Positions 1-6,661 of a DNA stretch of 10,805 nucleotides are shown here, in pieces (position 1 is the first letter of the stretch; each line of letters begins with the position of its first letter). The stretch is from Syntrophaceae bacterium (GTDB lineage: Bacteria > Desulfobacterota > Syntrophia > Syntrophales > UBA5619). The notes beneath the pieces are model-generated. The model was not told the DNA's origin and ran no database searches. It saw only the letters and a list, made by a program, of their open reading frames with translations. The translations under genes and the position numbers were made by a program. The stretch spans positions 1 through 10,805 of the forward strand of contig JAHFBU010000016.1 in the NCBI GenBank assembly GCA_023249795.1. Reading direction: 5' to 3'.

Positions 1-639
1 ATCCCGGGATTCGATCAGGATATGGCCGGAGATGCTCCCCATTCGGACTCTTTCGGTGAAGGCCGCCAGTTTTCGGATGGCGGAGATCATGCGGGCGGAG
101 ATGATCATGGCGGCCGTCAGGGAGAGAAGAACGACCAGAAACAGGATACCGAGAAGGGTTTGTCTCAACCGGTCAATGGAATGGGTGACGCCTTCCAGAG
201 GACGGGCCAGGCGGACATACCCCTGGGGCTGCCCTATATCCCCCAGAAGAAAGGCCACATAGACCATCTCCATCTTCAGGCTGTAGCTGTAACGGATCGA
301 GGAGCCGTCTCCTTTCAGTCGGGCTTCCTGGATTTCCGAACGGTTGAGGTGGTTGTCCATATCGGCGCTGCCGCGATCCGAATCCGCCAGCACTTTTCCG
401 GAGGGGGCGACCAGCGTCACGCGCGACCGGGAACGCCCCGCCAGTTCGGCGGCCAGTTCGGCGATCCGCTCCATCGGCATCAGGGCAATGATACGCGCCT
501 CGGCGATCATCTCCGCCTCAACCCGGCGGACAAGATCGTTCCTGATCTGTCTTTCGATCAGAAATCCGGCGATGGCCGTGGTCAAAACGCCGATTACAAC
601 AAAGGCAACGAATAATTTATAGAAGAGGCGGATATTCAT
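1..639 (-). CDS. phoR: PhoR-type sensor histidine kinase, N-terminal part (runs off left edge)
   Basis: Inner-membrane sensor kinase expected to phosphorylate a PhoB-type response regulator when phosphate is scarce. The 213 visible residues open with MNIRLFYKLF. A first membrane segment spans about residues 9-28 and a second about 162-181. Between them lies an extracytoplasmic sensor region with the stretch VLADSDRG and, soon after, NHLNRSEIQEA, a pattern I associate with PhoR sensors. After the second segment a HAMP-like linker begins (about 182 onward). The dimerisation, catalytic and ATPase parts lie outside the window, so kinase function is inferred. The ATG (639-637) overlaps the phoU stop (638-636) as ATGA, which implies translational coupling to phoU and membership of the pst operon. 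It could be another HAMP sensor kinase, but the position makes PhoR the best call. Confidence 0.85.
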   Translation of the reverse strand, partial: MNIRLFYKLFVAFVVIGVLTTAIAGFLIERQIRNDLVRRVEAEMIAEARIIALMPMERIAELAAELAGRSRSRVTLVAPSGKVLADSDRGSADMDNHLNRSEIQEARLKGDGSSIRYSYSLKMEMVYVAFLLGDIGQPQGYVRLARPLEGVTHSIDRLRQTLLGILFLVVLLSLTAAMIISARMISAIRKLAAFTERVRMGSISGHILIESRD

Positions 640-1325
640 CCCTGCTCCAAAGATGCAGATTTATGCCGGACATTCTTTCCCGTCACCATGTAGACCACCA
701 TGTCCGCGATGCTTTCGGCGTGGTCCGCGATCCTCTCCAGGTTTTTCGAGATCTGGATGATATAGAGGCAGCCCTGGATCTTGTGCGGGTCTTCCATCAT
801 GAACGTCAGCAGTTCCCGGAAGATCTGATCGTTGAGCTGGTCGATAACGGAGTCCTCCTCACGGACCTGGCGCGCAAGTTCAATGTCTTCGTGTACCAGG
901 GCATCGAGGCTCTTCCGGATCATCCCCCTGACGATCTCGACCATCCGCGGCAGATCCATATAAGGCTTGATCTGCGTGAAGTCGTTCAAGATGAGGATCT
1001 TCTCGGCGATGTTGGCCGCCATGTCCCCGATGCGTTCCAGGTGGCCGGTGATCTTGATGGCCGTCGTGATGAAGCGCAGATCCCGCGCCGCCGGCTGCCG
1101 CAGGGCCAGCAGACGGATGCATTTTTCCTCCAGCTCGGTATCGAGGCGGTCGATCTGCTCGTCCGCGCGGATCAGCCTGCGGGCGCTCTCGGAATCCCTC
1201 TCCAGGAGCGCTTTCGATCCCTCCTCAAGGGCTTTTTCCGCCAGGGCGCCCAGATAGAGGAGCCCGTCCCTGATCTCCTGCAGTTCCCGTTCGTACTCCG
1301 CGCTGGTATGCCGTTTCTCTTCCAT
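636..1325 (-). CDS. phoU: Phosphate transport/signalling regulator PhoU
   Basis: Cytoplasmic negative regulator that links the Pst transporter to the PhoR kinase and keeps the Pho response off when phosphate is plentiful. The 229-residue length is close to the family norm. The protein is all-helical with two PhoU repeats. Their metal-binding signatures, ERIGD at residues 97-101 and ERIAD at 197-201, are exactly 100 residues apart, each followed by the typical alanine/isoleucine-rich helix (NIAEKI; ESIADMVVYM). GGAG sits 7 nt before the ATG. It follows pstB after a 58-nt gap holding a palindrome, and overlaps phoR by 4 nt. The identification is firm. Confidence 0.96.
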   Translation of the reverse strand: MEEKRHTSAEYERELQEIRDGLLYLGALAEKALEEGSKALLERDSESARRLIRADEQIDRLDTELEEKCIRLLALRQPAARDLRFITTAIKITGHLERIGDMAANIAEKILILNDFTQIKPYMDLPRMVEIVRGMIRKSLDALVHEDIELARQVREEDSVIDQLNDQIFRELLTFMMEDPHKIQGCLYIIQISKNLERIADHAESIADMVVYMVTGKNVRHKSASLEQG

Positions 1326-1353
1326 GGAATTGCTCCGTTCTTCCTTCTTGTTC

Positions 1354-1378
1354 GGGGACAGATTTGAAATCGGTTCCC
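1354..1378. repeat. Imperfect palindrome between pstB and phoU
   Basis: The 25-nt stretch GGGGACAGATTT-G-AAATCGGTTCCC is an interrupted inverted repeat. Paired blocks are GATTT/AAATC around a single central base, AC/GT next, and GGG/CCC outermost, with single mismatches between blocks. It fills much of the 58-nt pstB-phoU gap and lies downstream of the pstB stop on the coding (minus) strand. The half GGGGACAGATTT resembles REP-type sequences I recall from many proteobacterial genomes, but I cannot search for copies here. It could act as an mRNA hairpin that tunes phoU and phoR relative to pstB, or be a passive repeat. Confidence 0.6.
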
Positions 1379-1383
1379 AAAAC

Positions 1384-2145
1384 TCAACCGAACCGTCCGG
1401 TAATATAGTCCTCCGTCTGCTTCACGTCGGGATTCGTGAAGATCTTGTCCGTGGAACTGAATTCTATCAACTTCCCCAGGTAAAAGAAACCGGTGAATTC
1501 CGAAACGCGCGCCGCCTGCTGCATGTTGTGGGTTACGATGATGATCGTATAGCGCTTCTTGAGCGTATCGATGAGTTCCTCGATCTTCGCCGTGGAGATG
1601 GGATCGAGCGCGGAGGTCGGCTCGTCCATGAGAAGGACGTCCGGTTTCATTGCGAGCGCCCGGGCGATGCAGAGGCGCTGCTGCTGGCCGCCGGAGAGGT
1701 TCATCGCTGATTTGTCCAGGATATCCTTGACCTCGTCCCAGAGGACCGCCTGCTTCAGGCTCTCCTCCACCAGGGCGTCCAATTCTCCGCCGTCCCGGAC
1801 GCCGGAGAGCCTCGGGGCAAAGGTGATGTTGCTTACGATCGATTTCGGGAAGGGGTTGGGTTTTTGAAAAACCATTCCGATCCGCTGGCGGATCTCGACG
1901 GGATCTACATCCGGGGCGTAGATGTTCCGTCCTTCAAAGAGGATCTCCCCCTCCACGCGGGTCCCGTCGATCAGGTCGTTCATCCGGTTGAGGAGCCGCA
2001 GAAGCGTCGATTTGCCGCAGCCGGACGGACCGATCAGGGCGGTGACGCGGTTCTTTTCAAAATCCAGCGTGACGTTGGAGAGCGCCTGGCAGGCGCCGTA
2101 GAAAAAATTGACATTTTGGGTTGTGATGATCATCTGTTTCTCCAC
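1384..2145 (-). CDS. pstB: Phosphate ABC transporter ATP-binding protein PstB
   Basis: ATPase subunit that powers high-affinity phosphate import through PstC/PstA at the cytoplasmic face of the inner membrane. On the chosen start (253 residues) all ABC motifs are present: Walker A GPSGCGKST (39-47), Q-loop VFQKPNPFP (Q94), signature LSGGQQQR (150-157), Walker B LLMDEPTSALD (from about 171) and switch histidine in VTHN (H206). The FQKPNPFPKS stretch is characteristic of PstB. I chose the GTG at 2145 because AGAGGTGG at the end of pstA then lies at normal ribosome-binding distance. The in-frame GTG at 2154 sits inside that sequence and the ATG at 2133 would shorten the N-terminus. The start is 2 nt past the pstA stop. 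Function is certain; the start is less so. Confidence 0.96.
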   Translation of the reverse strand: MEKQMIITTQNVNFFYGACQALSNVTLDFEKNRVTALIGPSGCGKSTLLRLLNRMNDLIDGTRVEGEILFEGRNIYAPDVDPVEIRQRIGMVFQKPNPFPKSIVSNITFAPRLSGVRDGGELDALVEESLKQAVLWDEVKDILDKSAMNLSGGQQQRLCIARALAMKPDVLLMDEPTSALDPISTAKIEELIDTLKKRYTIIIVTHNMQQAARVSEFTGFFYLGKLIEFSSTDKIFTNPDVKQTEDYITGRFG

Positions 2146-2147
2146 GG

Positions 2148-3029
2148 TTACCACCTCTTTTTTCTTCTGACCCTGCTGCGCAGAATAATGGCGAAAAGAT
2201 CGATCCCGAGGACCAGACCGATCAGAACCAGCGCCGTTCCATACTGCAGGGGCCTCGTCTGCTCGATATGAGTCCCGGCCGTGGCCAGGACGTAGATGTG
2301 ATAGGGGAGGGCCATGACCTCGTCAAAGATCGATTTCGGCAGGGCCGCGGTGAAAAATGCAGCGGCCGTGAACATGATCGGGGCCGTTTCGCCCGCGGCG
2401 CGGCCGACCCCCAGGATGGCTCCAGTCAGGATGCCGGGCAGGGCCGAGGGGAGGACGATCCGGGAGATCGTGCGCCATTTGGAGACGCCCAGGGCCAGAG
2501 AGGCCTCACGGAAGGTTTGGGGCACCGCCTTGAGCGCCTCCTCCGCGGCCCCGATGATCGTCGGCAAGATCAGGATGGCCAGCGTCAGGGCGCCGGAGAG
2601 GATGCTGGAGCCGAATTTCAGAAAGACGACAAAGAAGCCGAGGCCGAACAGGCCGAAAACAACCGAAGGGACGCCGGCGAGGCAGTTCACGCCGATGCGG
2701 ACGATCCGGATGAAGATCCCCTGCCTTGCGTATTCCGTCAGATAGACGGCCGAGGCTACCCCCAGGGGGAGGGCTACGGCGATTGCCCCGACGGTCAGAT
2801 ATAGGGTTCCGACGATGGCCGGCATGATGCCCCCCTTGGTCATGGAATCGGTCGGGGGCAGCGTGAGAAAGCCCCAGGTGACGGCCCGGATGCCGTTGTA
2901 AAAGAGAAAGGCGATCATTCCCAGGAGGGCGAGGGTGATCATGAGCGCCGACAGGCGCACCATCCCGAAAAAAAGCCCCTGCCTGAAATAGCGCCATTTC
3001 ATGAACGAAGCCTGCGTTTCAGGGTTCAC
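2148..3029 (-). CDS. pstA: Phosphate ABC transporter permease PstA
   Basis: Inner-membrane permease that pairs with PstC to form the phosphate channel. It has six likely membrane helices, the conserved stretch CLAGVPSVVFGLFG, and the cytoplasmic coupling loop (EAA motif) at about residues 175-197 including REASLALGVSKWRTI. AAGETAPI, near residues 211-218, is typical of PstA. The C-terminus is basic (RVRRKKRW). The GTG at 3029 overlaps the pstC stop as GTGA, a usual coupled arrangement, with GAGGGG about 11 nt upstream. An in-frame GTG at 3041 has its purine-rich site too close, and an ATG at 3002 is also possible, so the true N-terminus could differ by 4-9 residues. Confidence 0.95.
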   Translation of the reverse strand: MNPETQASFMKWRYFRQGLFFGMVRLSALMITLALLGMIAFLFYNGIRAVTWGFLTLPPTDSMTKGGIMPAIVGTLYLTVGAIAVALPLGVASAVYLTEYARQGIFIRIVRIGVNCLAGVPSVVFGLFGLGFFVVFLKFGSSILSGALTLAILILPTIIGAAEEALKAVPQTFREASLALGVSKWRTISRIVLPSALPGILTGAILGVGRAAGETAPIMFTAAAFFTAALPKSIFDEVMALPYHIYVLATAGTHIEQTRPLQYGTALVLIGLVLGIDLFAIILRSRVRRKKRW

Positions 3030-3934
3030 AGCGTTCCGCACCCCTCTTTCTTGAATTTGGCGGAGAGCTGATCGGCAATCAGATTGAAGGCCAGGGTGAT
3101 CAGAAAAAGGACGATTCCCGTGGCAAAGAGGGCATGGTAATGGCCGCTCCGAAACGGCGCTTCGCCCATCTCCGCGGCGATGCTCGCCGTCATGGGGCGG
3201 ACCGAATCGAAGATACCTCTGGGAATCGCGGCCGCCCCTCCGGCCACCATGAGGACCACCATCGTCTCCCCGATCGCCCGGGCCATTCCCAGAATCACCG
3301 CGGTGGAGATGCCCGAGAAGGCAGCCGGCACCGCCACCTTGATGATGGTTTCATATTTTGTCGCCCCCAGGGCATAGGAGGCCTCCTTGAACTCCCGGGG
3401 AACGGCGTAAAGGGCATCCTCCGAGATGCTCGATATCGTCGGGATCGCCATGACGGCGAGCATCAGGGAGGCGTTGACGATGTTGAGCCCGGTCGGCAGA
3501 TCGAAGGTCTCCTGCAACCATGGCGCCAGGACGACCATTCCGAAAAACCCGAGAACGACGGAAGGGAGACCCGCCAGGAGTTCGATGACGGACTTCAGGA
3601 TCTCCCTGATCCGGGCCGGCGCGATTTCCGAGATGTAGATGGCGGACAGAATGCCGAAGGGCACGGCGATGAGGCAGGAGAACATCGTCACGATCAGCGA
3701 GCCGACGATCAAAGGCCAGATGCCGTATTCCGGAGGATCATATGTGGGATACCAGGCGGAACCGAGGAGAAACCGGGAGACGGGGATCTCTTTGAACAGG
3801 GGGAGCCCCTCCCGGAAGAGGAACAGAACGATCAGCCCCAGGAGCAGCACCGACAGGACGGCGAAAAAGGCGAACAACTTTCTGATCATGATCTCCCTGA
3901 GGTGTCGCGTCAGGGTCTGTTTCAGGTTATTCAT
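3026..3934 (-). CDS. pstC: Phosphate ABC transporter permease PstC
   Basis: Partner of PstA in the phosphate channel. It has 302 residues with a first membrane helix at about 18-41, five further hydrophobic segments, the conserved ELLAGLPSVVLGFFG (118-132), and the EAA coupling loop at about 184-205 (EASYALGATKYETI). The periplasmic loop after helix 1 carries FLLGSAWYPTYDPPEYG (55-71), a typical PstC feature. AAGGA lies 6 nt before the ATG. The gene follows pstS after a 72-nt gap that contains a strong hairpin, and overlaps pstA by 4 nt on the start chosen there. The assignment is secure from homology of both loops and the operon context. Confidence 0.96.
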   Translation of the reverse strand: MNNLKQTLTRHLREIMIRKLFAFFAVLSVLLLGLIVLFLFREGLPLFKEIPVSRFLLGSAWYPTYDPPEYGIWPLIVGSLIVTMFSCLIAVPFGILSAIYISEIAPARIREILKSVIELLAGLPSVVLGFFGMVVLAPWLQETFDLPTGLNIVNASLMLAVMAIPTISSISEDALYAVPREFKEASYALGATKYETIIKVAVPAAFSGISTAVILGMARAIGETMVVLMVAGGAAAIPRGIFDSVRPMTASIAAEMGEAPFRSGHYHALFATGIVLFLITLAFNLIADQLSAKFKKEGCGTL

Positions 3935-3952
3935 GGCCGTTCCTTTTTATGG

Positions 3953-3972
3953 ATTCCCGCTTTCGCGGGAAT
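3953..3972. repeat. dRS3-like palindrome between pstS and pstC
   Basis: Perfect 20-nt inverted repeat ATTCCCGC-TTTC-GCGGGAAT, an 8-bp stem with a 4-nt loop. On the operon strand the loop reads GAAA, a GNRA tetraloop, so the RNA hairpin should be stable. The layout ATTCCC-N8-GGGAAT matches the form of Neisseria dRS3 elements. The wider context GGATTCCCGCTTTCGCGGGAATGACC is a type I recall as dispersed in many bacterial genomes, often mis-translated as WIPAFAGMT. It sits 34 nt beyond the pstS stop and 18 nt before the pstC start. A role in protecting pstS mRNA or damping read-through is inferred. Confidence 0.8.
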
Positions 3973-4006
3973 GACCCCGGGTGAGTTTGTCACCGCGCGA
4001 TATGGA

Positions 4007-4855
4007 TTATTTCTTTTGCTTCGGTTTGGCCTTGACGGCATCCAGGGTCGGAACGAATCCCGTTTTGGCGACGATCTTCTGTCCGGCGGGACTTAGGACA
4101 AACCGGATGAACCTTTCCGTCTCCCCCTTCGGCGCTCCGTTCGTGTAGAAATAGAGCGGTCGGGAAATCGGATATTCCCCGGAGACCGCCGTCCTGGCCG
4201 AGGCGGGGACACCGCCCACCGTCAATGCCTTTGTGGTCTTGTCGAGATATCCCAGGCCGATGTAGCCGAGGGCGTACCTGTTCTTCGAAACCGCCTGAAC
4301 GATGGCGCCGTTGGAGGCCTGCATCTGCGCCCTCGGCGTCACCTTGGCCTTGTTCAGAACCAGTTCGGCCCACGATTCGAACGTTCCCGAACTGCTGTCC
4401 CGGGAGATCACCACGATCTGCAGGTCATCCCCGCCCACCTCTTTCCAGTTCGTGATCTTGCCCTGATAGATCTGGCTCAACTGGTCGATGGTCAGGTCCC
4501 TGACCCTGTTTTTCGGATGGACGATCGGGACAATGGCATCGACGGCCACGGTGGCGGATGTCGGATTGACCCCTTTCGATTTCGCCAGTTCGACTTCGCC
4601 ATCCTTGATCCCCCTGGATGACGTGGCGATGTCCGTCGAGCTGTCGATCAACGCCTTGATCCCTTCACCCGATCCCCCTCCGGAAAGGGAGATATTCGTT
4701 CCCGGATTGGCCTTCATGTAGGCCTCCAGGGCCGCCTGTGCGATCGGCAGAACCGTCGTCGATCCCTTGATTACGATGTTTTCCGCCAAAGCCGTGCCGG
4801 CGCACGCGAGCAGGCACAACACCACCGGAATGAACCGTCTCAACTGTTTTCTCAT
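4007..4855 (-). CDS. pstS: Periplasmic phosphate-binding protein PstS
   Basis: Periplasmic receptor that hands phosphate to PstC/PstA. The 282-residue protein starts with a Sec signal: basic MRKQLRR, a hydrophobic core at 8-20 and the site TALA|EN (cleavage after A24). LLAC at 15-18 is a poor lipobox, so a lipoprotein form is possible but not favoured. Ligand-binding stretches are GSTTVLPI (31-38), SGGGSGEG (58-65) and RDSSSGTF (152-159), all typical of the PstS family. An upstream in-frame ATG at 4972 would add 39 residues with no signal peptide. It would also start upstream of the Pho-box promoter, so I rejected it. AGGAGGA lies about 10 nt before the chosen ATG. First gene of the operon. 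Confidence 0.95.
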   Translation of the reverse strand: MRKQLRRFIPVVLCLLACAGTALAENIVIKGSTTVLPIAQAALEAYMKANPGTNISLSGGGSGEGIKALIDSSTDIATSSRGIKDGEVELAKSKGVNPTSATVAVDAIVPIVHPKNRVRDLTIDQLSQIYQGKITNWKEVGGDDLQIVVISRDSSSGTFESWAELVLNKAKVTPRAQMQASNGAIVQAVSKNRYALGYIGLGYLDKTTKALTVGGVPASARTAVSGEYPISRPLYFYTNGAPKGETERFIRFVLSPAGQKIVAKTGFVPTLDAVKAKPKQKK

Positions 4856-4888
4856 CTCTTTCTTCTCCTCCTCATGATTTTTGGAGGG

Positions 4889-4944
4889 AGTATAGGGGGC
4901 GTTTGTTACAGGATGATGACGGATTCGTGAAGCTCTCGTTACAA
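4889..4944 (-). promoter_or_regulatory. PhoB-type promoter of the pst operon: four 11-bp-spaced Pho-box heptamers plus -10
   Basis: On the minus strand the heptamers are TTGTAAC (4944-4938), GCTTCAC (4933-4927), CCGTCAT (4922-4916) and CTGTAAC (4911-4905), each starting exactly 11 nt after the previous one. The last two match the E. coli Pho-box half-site CTGTCAT/C at 6 of 7 positions each; the first two are weaker (5 and 4 of 7). TATACT (4894-4889) follows 10 nt after the last heptamer, the place where PhoB-dependent promoters carry their -10, and there is no good -35. Transcription would begin near 4882, giving a short leader of about 27 nt with AGGAGGA. Comparison with E. coli PhoB sites is from known consensus, not from a scan. 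Confidence 0.8.
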
Positions 4945-4987
4945 TCAGACGTCGCGAAACCTGGGCAGGCAACGGAGGTAGAGAAAC

Positions 4988-5761
4988 TCAATCCTGCAAA
5001 TGGCGGCCGATATAGAGGCTGGTGATGCCGAGGGTGAGCGAGTGCCGCTCCATCTCGCTGAAGCCCGCCTCCGCCATCATCTTCAGGAACGCCTCCGGCG
5101 GCGGGAAGTGGAGGATGGAGTCGACCAGGTAGCGGTAGGCAGCGGGGTTCTGAGAAAAGAGGCGCGCGATGCCGGGAAGAACGCGGTTCAGGTAGGGGGC
5201 GAAAACCCCGCGCCGGAACATGCCCGGGGGGGCGTTCATCTCCAGGATATAGACACTTCCACCGGGAATGAGGACCCGCCGCATCTCCCGGAGGGCGGCC
5301 ATGCGGTCCGGGATATTCCGGATTCCGAAGGCGATCCCGACGGCGTCGAAACTGCCGTCCGGAAAGGGAAGCGCGAGTGCGTCCGCCTGGAGGAGGCGGA
5401 TTCGTCCGGCGAGGCCGCGGTCCTTTACCTTCTGCCGTCCCGGAGTGAGCATCTCCCGGATGAAGTCGATTCCCGTAACCTGGATTTCCGGGTGCCGTCG
5501 GGCGGCCTCGATCGCCAGATCCGCTGTTCCGGTCGCAACGTCGAGAAGGCGAAACGTGTCGAAAAACCGCATCCGGCGGACGGCAAAGCGGCGCCAGGCC
5601 ACGTCACGGCGGAGGCTCAGGAGGCGGTTCAGGAAGTCATATCGCGCGGGGATCGTCGTGAAGATCTCCCGGACCATCCCGATATGCCGGTCGCGGTCGA
5701 TTCCCGTCACGGGCGGGTAAGGGTTGCGGTCCGGCTCTTTGTGTGAGGGTGTGTCCACCAT
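4988..5761 (-). CDS. ubiE: Demethylmenaquinone/ubiquinone C-methyltransferase, UbiE/MenG family
   Basis: SAM-dependent enzyme that methylates the quinone ring carbon in the last steps of menaquinone (or ubiquinone) synthesis. In the 257-residue protein the family marks appear in order: YDFLNRLLSLRRDVAWRR (41-58), SAM motif I LDVATGTADLA (73-83), the ribose-binding acidic residue in GIDF (D99), and LPFPDGSFDAVGIAFGIRN (131-149), which is diagnostic for UbiE. Motif I has alanine where many members have the third glycine (GTAD). The frame stays open upstream to 5947, but the ATG at 5761 gives the normal length, and GAGG lies about 10 nt before it. It points the same way as the pst operon, 132 bp upstream of pstS, but that operon has its own promoter. 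In an anaerobe menaquinone is the likelier product; no other quinone gene is in view. Confidence 0.92.
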   Translation of the reverse strand: MVDTPSHKEPDRNPYPPVTGIDRDRHIGMVREIFTTIPARYDFLNRLLSLRRDVAWRRFAVRRMRFFDTFRLLDVATGTADLAIEAARRHPEIQVTGIDFIREMLTPGRQKVKDRGLAGRIRLLQADALALPFPDGSFDAVGIAFGIRNIPDRMAALREMRRVLIPGGSVYILEMNAPPGMFRRGVFAPYLNRVLPGIARLFSQNPAAYRYLVDSILHFPPPEAFLKMMAEAGFSEMERHSLTLGITSLYIGRHLQD

Positions 5762-5837
5762 GGAAGATTGGCCTCTTTCATCCACCCCAAATCGTTTGAT
5801 TTGAAGGGCCGCCACGATACCATCGCCCGCGGCCGGT

Positions 5838-5854
5838 GGCAAGAAAATCTTGCC
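5838..5854. repeat. Perfect 7+3+7 palindrome in the divergent ubiE/hydrolase intergenic region
   Basis: GGCAAGA-AAA-TCTTGCC is a perfect inverted repeat within the 184-bp gap between two divergent genes, 77 nt upstream of the ubiE start and 92 nt upstream of the hydrolase start. It could be an operator half-site pair for a dimeric regulator or a small hairpin in the ubiE leader. Its TGGCA...TTGC outline resembles a sigma-54 promoter, but the GG-to-GC spacing is 12 nt rather than 10, so I do not call that. No convincing sigma-70 promoter was found on either side. Confidence 0.5.
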
Positions 5855-5945
5855 TGCCGCGCCCACGCCGCTCCGCTCCGATCGATGCCCCCGATAAATA
5901 ACTTGTATCTTGCTTTGATATGGGTAGAATGCCCGCGGAGGTTCC

Positions 5946-6647
5946 ATGCTGAAAGTAAAGCAATTGCGCTACGGCGCCGACAACTTCGGGTATCTGATTT
6001 ACGGAACGGAAAGCGCCATGGCCGTCGACGGCGGCGCGGTGGTGGAGATCCTCGCCTTTCTCAGGGAGCATCGGCTTGCCCTGAAGTATATCGCCAACAC
6101 CCATGACCATAAGGATCATACGATCGGCAACACGGCCCTGCTTGCGGCCACACATGCCCGCCTGCTGAGCGGGGCGGAGATGGCGGACGACAGGCGGATC
6201 GCGCTGGACGGGGGAGATATCCGCATCATCCATACTCCCGGCCACACCGAGGATTCCCGGTGTCTCCATACCGGCAAATTTCTGCTGGCGGGGGACACCC
6301 TCTTCAACGGGACGATCGGGAACTGCTTCTCGGGGGATCTCGAGGCCTTCTACCATTCCATCCTGAGACTGATGGAGCTTCCCGACGAAACCGTCGTCTA
6401 TGCGGGTCACGATTATGTGAAGAGTTCCCTTTCCTTCGCAAAGCGGCTCGAACCGGGAAATCGGGCGATCGGCGCCTTCCTCCGGCATTACGACCCGAAG
6501 CATGTTTTCTCCACGCTGGCCGACGAGAAAAAGATCAACCCCTACTTTCGTTTTAACGAACCGGGTTTCATTGATCTGCTGGCCAAGCTCAGGCTTCCGC
6601 GGGAAACGGAATGGGACCGCTGGCAGTCGCTCATGAGCATCGAATAA
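5946..6647 (+). CDS. Metallo-beta-lactamase fold hydrolase, glyoxalase II-like (hydroxyacylglutathione hydrolase family)
   Basis: Probable thioester hydrolase of the glyoxalase II group, which splits lactoylglutathione-type products to D-lactate and thiol. The 233-residue protein has the full two-metal site: THDHKDH (H53, H55, D57, H58), H100 in HTPGHTEDS, D117 in AGDTLF, and H155 in VYAGHDY. The stretch after GDTLF (GTIGNCFSGD) and the later KKINPYFRF resemble the GCGRCFEG and NPFLR regions of GloB. GGAGG lies 4 nt before the ATG. A glyoxalase I-like gene follows 14 nt later, which supports the role. The physiological thiol is not shown by the sequence, so I do not assign gloB outright; another thioesterase or sulfur dioxygenase role is possible. 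Confidence 0.88.
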   Translation: MLKVKQLRYGADNFGYLIYGTESAMAVDGGAVVEILAFLREHRLALKYIANTHDHKDHTIGNTALLAATHARLLSGAEMADDRRIALDGGDIRIIHTPGHTEDSRCLHTGKFLLAGDTLFNGTIGNCFSGDLEAFYHSILRLMELPDETVVYAGHDYVKSSLSFAKRLEPGNRAIGAFLRHYDPKHVFSTLADEKKINPYFRFNEPGFIDLLAKLRLPRETEWDRWQSLMSIE

Positions 6648-6661
6648 CGAAAGGAATAACC

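Noticed and set aside
22..615. Plus-strand open frames at the left edge.
   Set aside because: The minus strand there encodes a continuous sensor kinase with two membrane segments and a start coupled to phoU; the plus frames are shadows.
5837..5854. Sigma-54-like promoter TGGCA...TTGC upstream of the hydrolase gene.
   Set aside because: The spacing between GG and GC is 12 nt, not the required 10; the match is a by-product of the palindrome.
5903..5930. Sigma-70 promoter TTGTAT-N16-TAGAAT before the hydrolase gene.
   Set aside because: The -35 match is only 3 of 6 and transcription would start inside the ribosome-binding site, so support is too weak.
5762..5947. N-terminal extension of the UbiE-like frame up to 5947.
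   Set aside because: The added 62 residues have no UbiE similarity, would overlap the start of the divergent hydrolase gene, and cross the palindrome; the ATG at 5761 gives normal length.
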